From positions 868,001-932,000 of the forward strand of contig NZ_JAPDIA010000007.1 of NCBI RefSeq assembly GCF_029525575.1: a stretch of DNA of 64,000 bases, in the 5' to 3' direction. The position numbers and the translations under genes were made by a program. This document shows positions 46,211 to 54,007 of this stretch, one piece after another (position 1 is the stretch's first letter; every line of letters begins with the position of its first letter). This DNA comes from Cohnella rhizosphaerae. GTDB lineage: Bacteria; Bacillota; Bacilli; Paenibacillales; Paenibacillaceae. The notes under the pieces were generated by a model. It searched no databases. It saw nothing but the letters and a program-made list of their open reading frames with translations, and was not told the origin of the DNA.

Positions 46211-46294
46211 TACAAGTTGCAGTTCCGGTGTAACTGGCGACACAAGTGGGATTAACCACAGTGGAGCACCGGAATGTCGGCCGGTCGCCTGGGC
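46211..46294 (+). promoter_or_regulatory. ZTP (pfl-type) riboswitch
   Basis: The leader carries the ZTP aptamer pattern: AACTGGCGACACAAGTGGG, then ATTAACCAC closing the GTGG/CCAC helix, GGAGC before a variable stem, and the conserved end CGCCTGGGC. The GGCGA and TCGCC segments form the pseudoknot-linked core. It is followed at once by a terminator, so binding of ZMP/ZTP would allow readthrough, as in known members. ZTP signals 10-formyl-folate shortage; glyA (one-carbon supply) is the third gene downstream, which fits. Confidence 0.88.
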
Positions 46295-46295
46295 A

Positions 46296-46329
46296 GAGAG
46301 CAGCGTGCTTTAGCACGCGTGCTCTTTTT
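46296..46329 (+). terminator. Riboswitch expression-platform terminator
   Basis: GAGAGCAGCGTGC-TTTA-GCACGCGTGCTC followed by T5; it begins two bases after the aptamer end, so it can compete with ligand-stabilised folding. Confidence 0.88.
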
Positions 46330-46389
46330 CGTCTTTTTGCGGCAAATTCGGTATAATACATCTGACAATCAAGGGAGGTAGGTACAGTC

Positions 46390-46848
46390 ATGATCATCGC
46401 TATCGGCGCCGACCACGCGGGCTATCGTCTCAAGGACGTCATCGTCCCGTTCCTGGAAGCGCAGGGTCACCGGATTATCGATCTCGGATGCAATTGCGCG
46501 GACTCGGTGGACTACCCGGATTATGCCGTGCCCGTATGCGACAAAGTCGTCAGCGGAGAAGCGGACAGGGGCATTCTGATCTGCGGCACCGGGATCGGCA
46601 TGTCGATCGCGGCGAACAAGACGCCGGGCATCCGTTGCGCGCTCGTGCACGATCTGTTCTCGGCCAAGGCTACGCGCGAGCATAACGACACCAACGTACT
46701 GGCGATGGGCGAGCGCGTCGTCGGTCCCGGCGTCGCCGAGGAGATCGTGCGCGTCTGGCTGGACACGCCCTTCTCCGAAGGTCCGCGCCACGTCGGCCGG
46801 TTGAACAAGGTCAAGGCGATCGAAACGCAGCAGGCACTTCATCCTTGA
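46390..46848 (+). CDS. rpiB: Ribose-5-phosphate isomerase B
   Basis: Interconverts ribose-5-phosphate and ribulose-5-phosphate. 152 residues, full length. Substrate-binding ADHAGYRLKD at the N-terminus, the catalytic region ILICGTGIGMSIAANKTPGI with Cys, and HNDTNVLAMGERVVG. AAGGGAGG precedes the ATG. First gene of the riboswitch-controlled transcript. Confidence 0.96.
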   Translation: MIIAIGADHAGYRLKDVIVPFLEAQGHRIIDLGCNCADSVDYPDYAVPVCDKVVSGEADRGILICGTGIGMSIAANKTPGIRCALVHDLFSAKATREHNDTNVLAMGERVVGPGVAEEIVRVWLDTPFSEGPRHVGRLNKVKAIETQQALHP

Positions 46849-46873
46849 ACGGACAGGGAGGCGCGAAGCGACG

Positions 46874-47467
46874 ATGACTGACCAAGACCAAGCGTTGCCC
46901 GTGTCGGGCCAAGTCGAAAGGGCGCTGTCCGAGCTGGCCGAAGCCGCGGCTTTGGGCGCGGGACAGATCGTCGTGCTGGGCGTCAGCACGAGCGAAGTGC
47001 AGGGCCGCCGGATCGGTACGTCCGGAGCGCCGGCCGTCGCCCGCGAGATTTACGAAGGCGTGCGTCGCGTTCGCGACCGGAGGGGCTTCGAGACGGTGTG
47101 GCAATGCTGCGAGCACCTGAACCGCGCGCTCGTGACCGAGCGAAGCTTGGCCGCGGCCCGGGGCTGGACGATCGTGTCGGCCGTGCCGGTGCCCAAGGCC
47201 GGCGGCTCCATGGCGGCCTATGCATACGGCCAACTGACGGATCCTTGCCTCGTCGAGGCGGTTTCCGTCGACGCGGGACTCGATATCGGCGAAACGATGA
47301 TCGGCATGCATCTGCGCCCCGTCGCCGTGCCGCTCAGGCCTTCCAGCCGCTGGGTCGGCGAGGCGCGGGTGACGATGGCTTACGCGCGGCCGAAGCTGAT
47401 CGGCGGCGAGCGCGCCGTATACGCGCCGCCTGCGAGGCAGACGCCTCCGTCAGGCACCTGCGACTGA
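46874..47467 (+). CDS. ywlG: TIGR01440/UPF0340 family protein YwlG
   Basis: 197 residues of the conserved family of unknown function found beside rpiB and glyA in Firmicutes. Typical blocks are VVLGVSTSEVQGRRIGTSGA, FETVWQCCEHLNRALV and DAGLDIGETMIGMHLRPVAV. AGGGAGG is upstream of the ATG. Ends 185 bp before glyA. Confidence 0.93.
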   Translation: MTDQDQALPVSGQVERALSELAEAAALGAGQIVVLGVSTSEVQGRRIGTSGAPAVAREIYEGVRRVRDRRGFETVWQCCEHLNRALVTERSLAAARGWTIVSAVPVPKAGGSMAAYAYGQLTDPCLVEAVSVDAGLDIGETMIGMHLRPVAVPLRPSSRWVGEARVTMAYARPKLIGGERAVYAPPARQTPPSGTCD

Positions 47468-47498
47468 GTCGCCGGGGCGCGGCAGCGGCCCATTTCGG

Positions 47499-47527
47499 CG
47501 AGATAGCCGATAAAATCGGCTAACGGC
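47499..47527. repeat. Structured repeat element, copy 2
   Basis: TAGCCGA-TAAAA-TCGGCTA makes a 7-bp stem inside CGAGATAGCCG ... GGCTAACGG. It matches the 31482-31509 element at 24 of 28 positions, and two of the four differences are a compensatory pair (G-C to A-T). Lies between ywlG and glyA. Confidence 0.6.
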
Positions 47528-47652
47528 ACGCCGGACGGTGGCCATGCGCCCCGCGGGCCAATCGGCCGAAGCCGGCCGCCAAGCGAACGCCTTTTCACCA
47601 ACCATCCCTTACCATAAATCAACTTTTCCCATAATCCTAAGGAGGACCAACC

Positions 47653-48903
47653 ATGACCGCCAATCTGCGCAAGCAAGACCCCGAGATCGTCAAAGCCCTT
47701 AACCTCGAGCTCGGCCGCCAACGCGACAACCTCGAGCTGATCGCGTCCGAGAACATCGTAAGCGAGGCCGTTCTCGAAGCGATGGGCACGGTGCTCACGA
47801 ACAAGTACGCTGAAGGCTATCCGGGCAAGCGTTACTACGGCGGCTGCGAATACGTCGACATCCCCGAGGAGATCGCCCGCAACCGCGCGAAGGAACTGTT
47901 CGGCGCCGAGCATGCCAACGTGCAGCCGCACTCAGGCGCGCAGGCGAACCTCGCCGTATACCTCGCTGCGCTGCAACCGGGCGACACCGTGCTCGGCATG
48001 AACCTGGCGCACGGCGGTCACCTGACGCACGGCAGCCCGGTCAACGCGTCGGGCATCCTGTACAACTTCGTCGCTTACGGCGTCGATGAGTCGACGTTCA
48101 CGATCAACTACGACGAAGTCCGCAAAGCGGCGTTCAAGCATCGTCCGCGCATGATCGTCGCCGGCGCGAGCGCTTATCCGCGCATCATCGACTTCGAAGT
48201 CCTCGGCCAGATCGCCCGCGACGTAGGCGCGCTGTTCATGGTCGACATGGCGCATATCGCCGGCCTCGTGGCAGGCGGCCAGCACCCGAGCCCGGTGCCG
48301 CACGCGCACTTCGTCACGACGACGACGCACAAGACGCTGCGCGGTCCGCGCGGCGGCCTGATCCTCTGCACCAAGCCTTGGGCGGCGGCGATCGACAAAG
48401 CGGTATTCCCCGGCACGCAAGGCGGCCCGCTCATGCACACGATCGCGGCCAAGGCCGTCGCGCTCGGCGAAGCGCTGCAGCCGTCCTTCAAGGACTACGC
48501 GGCCAACGTTGTGACCAACGCCAAGGCGCTCGCCGAATCGCTGACCGCTGAGGGCATCAACCTTGTCTCCGGCGGCACGGACAATCACCTGATGCTCGTG
48601 GACACCCGCAACCTGAACATCACGGGCAAGGATGCCGAGCATGTGCTCGACTCCGTCGGCATTACCGTCAACAAGAACGCGATCCCGTTCGATCCGACGA
48701 GCCCGTTCATTACGAGCGGCATCCGCATTGGCACCCCGGCCGTTACTTCGCGCGGCATGGACGCCGCGGCGATGAAGAAGATCGGCCAGGCGATCGCCAT
48801 CACGCTGAAGAACGCCAAGGACGAGACCAAGCTGGAAGAAGCCCGCAAGCTCGTGCGCGAGCTCGCCGCGCAATATCCGCTTTACCAAGGTCTTGAATAC
48901 TAA
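47653..48903 (+). CDS. glyA: Serine hydroxymethyltransferase
   Basis: Converts serine and tetrahydrofolate to glycine and methylene-THF; PLP enzyme. 416 residues, full length. PLP-Lys lies in [19 protein letters not shown]; other family blocks are [38 protein letters not shown] and [21 protein letters not shown] precedes the ATG. It shares the transcript that begins with the ZTP riboswitch, and is followed by a terminator. Confidence 0.97.
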   Translation: MTANLRKQDPEIVKALNLELGRQRDNLELIASENIVSEAVLEAMGTVLTNKYAEGYPGKRYYGGCEYVDIPEEIARNRAKELFGAEHANVQPHSGAQANLAVYLAALQPGDTVLGMNLAHGGHLTHGSPVNASGILYNFVAYGVDESTFTINYDEVRKAAFKHRPRMIVAGASAYPRIIDFEVLGQIARDVGALFMVDMAHIAGLVAGGQHPSPVPHAHFVTTTTHKTLRGPRGGLILCTKPWAAAIDKAVFPGTQGGPLMHTIAAKAVALGEALQPSFKDYAANVVTNAKALAESLTAEGINLVSGGTDNHLMLVDTRNLNITGKDAEHVLDSVGITVNKNAIPFDPTSPFITSGIRIGTPAVTSRGMDAAAMKKIGQAIAITLKNAKDETKLEEARKLVRELAAQYPLYQGLEY

Positions 48904-48938
48904 GATCCGTCCCGTCCCAATCGCCTAAAAACAGGTAC

Positions 48939-48987
48939 AGGCGCCCAATTTTGACCTTTCGAGGCCGAATTGGGCGCTGTTTTGTTT
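48939..48987 (+). terminator. Intrinsic terminator after glyA
   Basis: CAGGCGCCCAATT pairs with AATTGGGCGCTG across a 17-base loop, followed by TTTTGTTT. Confidence 0.88.
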
Positions 48988-49014
48988 GACGATTCGGGAC
49001 ATTCGGTATAAACT
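48986..49014 (+). promoter_or_regulatory. Promoter of the c-di-AMP riboswitch leader
   Basis: TTGACG at 48986-48991 with TATAAA at 49007 (15-bp spacer) or TAAACT at 49009 (17-bp spacer). It starts a leader about 300 bases long. Confidence 0.6.
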
Positions 49015-49019
49015 AAGTG

Positions 49020-49160
49020 TACGCTTAATTCCCGGTATCGGCCGGGAAGCGGGGGGAACCGAATCTTTACGGGGCGAATTGAAGTCTTTGTCAGGCTTCA
49101 TAGGGTACCATCTTACCCGAGTCCGTCAGCTAACCTCGTAGGCAGTGGATGGGTCACATC
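49020..49160 (+). promoter_or_regulatory. c-di-AMP riboswitch (ydaO-yuaA type)
   Basis: The aptamer pattern is unmistakable: CGCTTAAT, a CCCGG/CCGGG hairpin, AAGCGGGGGGAACC, GGGGCGAATTG, a GAAGTC...GGCTTC hairpin, GGGTA...TACCC, then the hallmark GTCCGTCAGCTAACCTCGTA followed by GGC. The G6 run in AAGCGGGGGGAACC is usually G5, consistent with an extra-base error. Known members switch genes off when c-di-AMP is bound and control wall hydrolases and potassium or osmolyte transport; here the next gene is a KamA-like protein, which is unusual. Confidence 0.92.
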
Positions 49161-49211
49161 TAACATTATTGAAGCTTGAATGACCCACGCCGGGTCTTTT
49201 GGCGTCTCTAC

Positions 49212-49267
49212 AAGACCCCTCTGTCTGGCTAAGCGTATTGCGCGCGCCTGCTGCAGAAGGGTCTTTT
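49212..49267 (+). terminator. Terminator of the c-di-AMP riboswitch
   Basis: AAGACCC..CTG pairs with CAG..GGGTCTT across a long loop and is followed by TTCTG; it lies between the aptamer and the start of the downstream gene, as an off-switch requires. Confidence 0.75.
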
Positions 49268-49317
49268 CTGTCCTTCGGGGCGTGTCGACTTTACACCGGG
49301 AGAAGGAGGAATTCACG

Positions 49318-50397
49318 TTGGCCATGCCGGAATTCGCCAGAAACATGGACCTAGACGCTGCCGCTCCTGTTTGCACGTCCACGAACACGTACTATCATAG
49401 CCTCATCGATTGGGGCGACGCGAACGATCCGCTCCGCAAGCTGCTGTCTCCATCCCTGCCGGCGGCCGGCGGCAAAGGCATCTGGGGCGCCTCGGACGAC
49501 GAGGCCGATTATTTGGCCCAAGGCTATCGGCACAAGTTTCGGACATCCGCTTTCCTGATGCTCACCGAGGCGGAGGCTGAAGAAGGCGTTTCGCCTGCGC
49601 TCGATTATGTGGCGGCCCACCCGGAGATTCGGCAGGTCATCCTGGCCGGCGGCGACTGCTTCAAGCTGCCTACGCTTAAGCTGCGCAAGCTGCTTAAGAG
49701 CCTGCGCGCCATTCCGCACGTCGGCATCATTCGGCTTAGCACGCGTATGCCGGTCATGGACCCGATGCGCATATCGGACGACCTCGGCCTGCTGCGACTG
49801 ATCCGCGAATTTTCGACGCCGTCGAAGCCGCTTTACCTGATGGCGCACATCCATCATCCCCGGGAGATGACGGACCAGGCGATTCGCGCGTTTCGCTCGC
49901 TTGGCGACGCCGGCGCGGTCATCGTGAACCGGACGCCGATCCTGGGCGGGATCAACGACGCGCCGGAGCTGCTGGGCGAGCTGCTTGAACGCCTCGAGCT
50001 GGCCGGCGTGACGCCGTATTACTTTTTTGTCGACCGGCCGAGCGAGGAGAGCGGCGAGTTCGCGGTACCGTTGTCCAGGGCGTACCGGCTGGTCGAAGAG
50101 GCCAAGCTGACGACGGCGGGACTCGGGCGGAGAGCGCGTCTTGCGGTCAACCACGACGCGGGCTTCGTCGAGGTGCTGGCCGTCGAGGGCGGCAAGGCTT
50201 ACCTGAAGTTTCATGCGTCTCCCGACGACGACGCGGGCAAGTTCATCACCGCCGATTGTCCCGACGACGCGCTGTGGCTGAGCGAGCTGCCGGGCAGCGA
50301 ATCCAGGATCGGGGCGCTGCAGATCGATTGGACGGATTCCGAAGATTACGGACTCCGCACTTCATACGTCAAACGGCCGTATCAGATCGGAGACTGA
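49318..50397 (+). CDS. KamA-family protein lacking the radical-SAM CxxxCxxC motif
   Basis: About 359 residues aligned by eye to lysine 2,3-aminomutase/YodO-type proteins: YYHSLIDWGDANDPLRKLL, YRHKFRTSAFLMLT, then EIRQVILAGGDCFKLPTLKL, HVGIIRLSTRMPVMDPMRIS, LMAHIHHPREMTDQAIRAF and ILGGINDAPELL. Between FLMLT and the LDYVAAHPEI helix about 20-25 residues that normally carry CxxxCxxCxRKR are absent, in frame. Radical-SAM chemistry is therefore unlikely. TTG 49318 follows AAGGAGG by 8 bases; ATG 49324 is an alternative. Controlled by the c-di-AMP riboswitch. A pseudoenzyme with a binding role is possible. Confidence 0.85.
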   Translation: MAMPEFARNMDLDAAAPVCTSTNTYYHSLIDWGDANDPLRKLLSPSLPAAGGKGIWGASDDEADYLAQGYRHKFRTSAFLMLTEAEAEEGVSPALDYVAAHPEIRQVILAGGDCFKLPTLKLRKLLKSLRAIPHVGIIRLSTRMPVMDPMRISDDLGLLRLIREFSTPSKPLYLMAHIHHPREMTDQAIRAFRSLGDAGAVIVNRTPILGGINDAPELLGELLERLELAGVTPYYFFVDRPSEESGEFAVPLSRAYRLVEEAKLTTAGLGRRARLAVNHDAGFVEVLAVEGGKAYLKFHASPDDDAGKFITADCPDDALWLSELPGSESRIGALQIDWTDSEDYGLRTSYVKRPYQIGD

Positions 50398-50496
50398 TGG
50401 ACCGCGCGACTGCCGCCATGCATCCGGCTTTGCCTTCCGAGGCGGGCCGGATGTATATTTATTTTGACGGATATTCGCGGGCGCCCGGGGAAATGT

Positions 50497-50522
50497 TGAA
50501 ACGGTCGGCCTGCATCCGCGTA
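50497..50522 (+). promoter_or_regulatory. SigW-type ECF promoter of pspA
   Basis: TGAAAC (50497-50502), exactly 16 bases, CGTA (50519-50522): the Bacillus SigW consensus. The pspA start lies about 50 bases downstream. In Bacillus subtilis the pspA gene is itself in the SigW regulon. Confidence 0.82.
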
Positions 50523-50570
50523 CTAACATACATAGCCGCGAACACGCGGACAAGAGGAGGATTCGTGTAC

Positions 50571-51239
50571 ATGTCTATTTTTAAACGGTTGCGCGATCTC
50601 ACGCTGTCGAACGTATATGCCCTGATCGAAAAGGCGGAAGACCCGGTCAAAATGACCGATCAATATTTGCGCGACATGGCGGAGGATCTCGAGGACGCCG
50701 AGAAGGCCGTCGCCGCCCAGATCGCGATCGAGAAGCGTTTCAAGCAGCTGTACGAAGAGCAAGCCGCCCTCGTCGCCAAGCGCGAGGAACAGGCGAACAT
50801 CGCGGCGCAGGCGAAGAATATCGACCTGGCCCGCCGCGCGCTCGAGGAGAAGAAAACGGCCGATACGAAGGCGAATGAGTACAAGGCCAGCTACGAGCAG
50901 AACAAGCAGGCCGCCGACAATCTGCGCCTGAAGCTCGACGAGATGCGCAAGCAGTTCACCGATCTCAAGAACCGTCGCGAGACGCTCGTCGCCCGCGCCA
51001 ACGCCGCCAAGGCGCAGGCCGGCATCAACAAAGCGATGGCGGGCTTCGGCACCGACACCGCGATGTCCGGACTCAGCCGGATGGAAGAGAAGGTCCGGCA
51101 GATGGAGGCTCATGCGGAGGCAACCGAGGAGCTCAGCCAGTCCAAGGGCAAGTCGCTGGACGACGAGTTCGCGGCGCTGGGCAAGGACAAGGCGGTCGAG
51201 GACGAACTGGCGGCTTTGCTGAAAAAGTACGAGAGCTAA
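50571..51239 (+). CDS. pspA: PspA/IM30 family membrane-stress protein
   Basis: About 222 residues, almost wholly helical coiled coil, as expected for an ESCRT-III-like membrane-binding protein. N-terminal amphipathic helix MSIFKRLRDLTLSNVYALIE, then EDPVKMTDQYLRDMAEDLED, and the C-terminal SRMEEKVRQMEAHAEATEEL region. AAGAGGAGG is 10 bases before ATG 50571; GTG 50565 is possible. A SigW-type promoter lies upstream and a terminator downstream, which may attenuate readthrough to the DUF350 gene. Confidence 0.94.
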   Translation: MSIFKRLRDLTLSNVYALIEKAEDPVKMTDQYLRDMAEDLEDAEKAVAAQIAIEKRFKQLYEEQAALVAKREEQANIAAQAKNIDLARRALEEKKTADTKANEYKASYEQNKQAADNLRLKLDEMRKQFTDLKNRRETLVARANAAKAQAGINKAMAGFGTDTAMSGLSRMEEKVRQMEAHAEATEELSQSKGKSLDDEFAALGKDKAVEDELAALLKKYES

Positions 51240-51252
51240 AGGCGCTCGAAGA

Positions 51253-51277
51253 GGACTCCCCCGCGGGGTCCTTTTTT
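51253..51277 (+). terminator. Terminator after pspA
   Basis: GGACTCCCC-CGC-GGGGTCC followed by T6. It separates pspA from the DUF350-DUF4178-DUF4247 genes, or attenuates their expression. Confidence 0.9.
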
Positions 51278-51406
51278 CAAATGCCCATCTAAGCTAAAAT
51301 GAGGTAAGACGTGCATGGCGCGTCCGAAACGGCGCGCATCGGGCGGCCCGTTCCCGCGGGGAGTCGGGAACCGCCCGGTTTATCCGCGGGAGGAGAGACG
51401 TTAAAA

Positions 51407-51811
51407 GTGACGATTGAAAACGTGGTCGGCACGCTGCTGTGGACGGCGGCGGGCGCGGTGCTTCTGTTCGTGCTCATGGGCATCGACGCTTATTTTACCA
51501 AGTACAAGGATATGGCCGAGATGAAGAAGGGCAATACGGCCGTTACCGTTCGGTTCGTGCTGAAGCTCGTCGCCCAGGGCTATATTTTGTCCCGCTCGAT
51601 CGTGACGTCCGACGATCTGGGCGAGGCGCTGCTCGTCTCGTTTATTTCGTTCGTCATCCTGTTCGTGCTGGAGTGGATCGTCGAATTCGCGTTCAGGCGC
51701 ATCGGGGATTTGCGTTTGGACGAGGGCGTGCGGGACGGCATCGTGGGGCATGGCCTGATCGCGGGCTCCCTGCATCTGGTCGGCGCGATGATCATCGGCT
51801 CGTGCCTGTAG
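51407..51811 (+). CDS. DUF350 (YjfL-like) membrane protein
   Basis: 134 residues with four membrane helices (LLWTAAGAVLLFVLMGIDAY; ALLVSFISFVILFVLEWIVE; GHGLIAGSLHLVGAMIIGSC). The pattern is that of DUF350 proteins, which accompany PspA and DUF4178 genes in many bacteria. GTG 51407 has GGGAGGAGAG upstream; the longer open frame has no support. Function unknown; membrane-stress context suggested by neighbours. Confidence 0.87.
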   Translation: MTIENVVGTLLWTAAGAVLLFVLMGIDAYFTKYKDMAEMKKGNTAVTVRFVLKLVAQGYILSRSIVTSDDLGEALLVSFISFVILFVLEWIVEFAFRRIGDLRLDEGVRDGIVGHGLIAGSLHLVGAMIIGSCL

Positions 51812-51835
51812 GGCTGCGGGAGAGGAGGACAACAG

Positions 51836-52351
51836 ATGAGCCTGTTCAAACGGGTTAAAAATATTTTGAAAAAAGCCGAGCCGCTTCCGCAAGAGCGAAG
51901 CGTGTTGACGATGGGGCCGGGGGACGTGTGCGAGGTATCCCTTGTCACCTACCAGGTGACCGGCCGCACGAAGCCGACCGCCCGCAACGAAGTGTGGCTG
52001 ACGCTGCGGGACGGCGCGGACGTGCGCTACTTGAACATCGAGCAGCGGCTCGATCTGTCGTATTCCTTATTCAATACGATCGACGGACGACTCGATTCGA
52101 TGGACGAGGTGCCGGCGCATATCGAGCTGGACGGCATCGATTATCATCTGGAGGATCAGTACAGCACCCGGATCGTCGAGGCGGGCAGCACGCCCTTTAC
52201 CTCGGCCGGGGGCGAAGTATACGTCTGGCGCTTCCAGTCCGACGGGCGCAAGCTGCTCCGGATCGAGTGGCAGGACGGGCGCTTCATGCTGTATGAAGGC
52301 GAGAGCGTGCTGCCCGGCGACGTCGAGTGGCTGAAAGGGAGCGGACGATGA
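51836..52351 (+). CDS. DUF4178 domain protein
   Basis: 171 residues, soluble, mostly beta. DUF4178 features are VLTMGPGDVCEVSLVTYQVT, EVWLTLRDGADVRYLNIEQR and GGEVYVWRFQSDGRKLLRIE. The basic N-terminus (MSLFKRVKNILKKAEPLP) resembles that of PspA and could bind membranes. GAGAGGAGGAC is upstream of the ATG. Its stop overlaps the DUF4247 start, so the two are co-translated. Confidence 0.87.
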   Translation: MSLFKRVKNILKKAEPLPQERSVLTMGPGDVCEVSLVTYQVTGRTKPTARNEVWLTLRDGADVRYLNIEQRLDLSYSLFNTIDGRLDSMDEVPAHIELDGIDYHLEDQYSTRIVEAGSTPFTSAGGEVYVWRFQSDGRKLLRIEWQDGRFMLYEGESVLPGDVEWLKGSGR

Positions 52352-53127
52352 GCCGTCCGTGGCGTCGGCGATCCGGCCGCGGTTGGCTGCGTTCTTCGAT
52401 CCACCTGACCGTGATGCTGGCGCTCTTCGCGACGCTGCTCTCCGCATGCGGTTCGAGCCTGAACGTTCAGGAGACGTATCCGCTCGAGTCGGTGAGCGGC
52501 AGCGGCAGCCAGACCTCGTACGTCTACCGCGCGGCGGGCGAGACGGTCCAGGAGGTCGCCGCGGCGCTCGAGGCCAAGAAAAATCCGCAGCAGGTGTCCA
52601 AGGAAGATCCGGATCACATGTTCCTCGTGTACGCGGATCAGATCATTCACGTGCAGAAGGATCCGAACAACGCGGCGGACAGCCTGGTCGAGGTAGACTC
52701 CAAAGAATACGTGCGGCAGAACTACAGCCCTTCGTTTCTCGAAGGCTACCTGCTCGCGAGCTTGATCGGGAACCTGTTCGATTCGTCGCGGGGCGGTTAT
52801 TACGGCGACTATCGCGGCTACGGCAGCCAGAAGTCGTATCCGCCGACCACCGGCACCTATCGGACGCCGACGGTGAGCGATCAGAAAGTCGCGCCGCCGC
52901 TCACGGTGGACAAGAAGGGCTCGATCTTCAAGCGGGGCGGCAAGTCCGACTCCGGCAGCAGCGTAGGATCGGACGGATTGTTCGGCAAAAAGAAGTCGTC
53001 GACGGGCAGCATCACCCGCGATGGCACGAGCGGCTCAGGCAGCAAGTCGGGCTCGAGCTTCAAGCCGCGCAAGACGACGAAGCCGCGAACGAGCTTCGGA
53101 GGCTCGGGGCGAATTAGGCGACGATGA
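52348..53127 (+). CDS. DUF4247 lipoprotein
   Basis: About 259 residues. Signal SIHLTVMLALFATLLSACGS with lipobox LSAC. The domain part has TSYVYRAAGETVQEVAAALE and DHMFLVYADQIIHVQKDPNN, then YSPSFLEGYLLASLIGNLFD. The last 100 residues are Ser/Gly/Lys/Thr-rich and end GGSGRIRRR, a likely wall- or membrane-associated tail. Start overlaps the DUF4178 stop (ATGA). Confidence 0.87.
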   Translation: MSRPWRRRSGRGWLRSSIHLTVMLALFATLLSACGSSLNVQETYPLESVSGSGSQTSYVYRAAGETVQEVAAALEAKKNPQQVSKEDPDHMFLVYADQIIHVQKDPNNAADSLVEVDSKEYVRQNYSPSFLEGYLLASLIGNLFDSSRGGYYGDYRGYGSQKSYPPTTGTYRTPTVSDQKVAPPLTVDKKGSIFKRGGKSDSGSSVGSDGLFGKKKSSTGSITRDGTSGSGSKSGSSFKPRKTTKPRTSFGGSGRIRRR

Positions 53128-53157
53128 CGTTATGTAGAATAATTGGCGTGAAGCACG

Positions 53158-53205
53158 CGCTGCTTGTTCCCTCACTTTGAGTGATGGGAGCGGGCGGCGT
53201 TTTTT
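53158..53205 (+). terminator. Intrinsic terminator after the DUF4247 gene
   Basis: Long interrupted stem CGCTGC..TCCC.CACT-TTG-AGTG.TGGGA..GGCGGCG followed by T6GT5. Confidence 0.85.
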
Positions 53206-53240
53206 GTTTTTATTCGATGTTGGCTAGGAGATGAGGCGCA

Positions 53241-53984
53241 GTGAAATTAGATAAGGACGAGCGTGCTTTTGATTTGAAGAGGTTTATGTCCGATCCTCTT
53301 TACAAACAGGGAGATCCGGAGATGAACAGGCAGTTTGAAAAGGCGTTCGTCAATTGGTGGGCCGCGACGCTCCGGGCAGCCAAAGGCGCGAGGCTTAAGC
53401 GGTTGAAGTCCGGTTTGACGTTTGCCTCCATGTACTTTTTGCGCTTCACTTGGTTTCCCGCTTTCGGTAGTTTGAAGGGACTCATTCCCGAATTTGAGGT
53501 TAAGGATTACAAAGACGGTTTCCGGTACATCGACTTTGCCTTCTTGACCAATGCATATCGTGTGGCGATCGAGGTGGACGGCCGGACTTCGCATCGCTTG
53601 AACGCGACGCCTTCAGAATATGAAGATGAACTCATGCGCCAAAACCACCTCATCATCGACGGCTGGTCCGTGATCCGGCTCGCTTTTCTTTCCATTCGCG
53701 ACAAACCCAGACAGTGTCAACAGGTGCTGCAGCAAATGTTGGGGAAATTGAGGATAGATACCTACGAACGCTTAGAACTGACGATTACCGAAAGACGAAT
53801 ACTCGAATATGCGGCTCGTTCTTCCGGGCCGTTGGAGCCGTTCGAATTACGGAATGAATTGGGACTGCACCGCAATACGATATCGAGATACATTGCATCG
53901 TTAGTCAGCAAGGGATTAATCGTGCCTGTGTGCGAGGACCACAAGCATAAGTATCGTTACTTGCTGAGTACAAAGGCGGAATAG
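53241..53984 (+). CDS. PD-(D/E)XK nuclease-like protein with C-terminal winged helix
   Basis: 247 residues. Residues 90-155 look like a DUF559/Vsr-type nuclease fold: YIDFAFLTNAYRVAIEVDGR (Asp, then Glu-x-Asp), TSH, DELMRQNHLIIDGWSVIRLA. Residues 175-245 are a winged helix (LEPFELRNELGLHRNTISRY). Together this suggests a DNA-binding nuclease or a regulator with a repurposed nuclease domain. GTG 53241 follows AGGAGATGAGG. Codon use is visibly more AT-rich than neighbours, suggesting a later arrival. A tandem array begins directly after its stop. Confidence 0.72.
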   Translation: MKLDKDERAFDLKRFMSDPLYKQGDPEMNRQFEKAFVNWWAATLRAAKGARLKRLKSGLTFASMYFLRFTWFPAFGSLKGLIPEFEVKDYKDGFRYIDFAFLTNAYRVAIEVDGRTSHRLNATPSEYEDELMRQNHLIIDGWSVIRLAFLSIRDKPRQCQQVLQQMLGKLRIDTYERLELTITERRILEYAARSSGPLEPFELRNELGLHRNTISRYIASLVSKGLIVPVCEDHKHKYRYLLSTKAE

Positions 53985-54007
53985 TGCCCGCGAGGCGAAA
54001 GCGAAGA

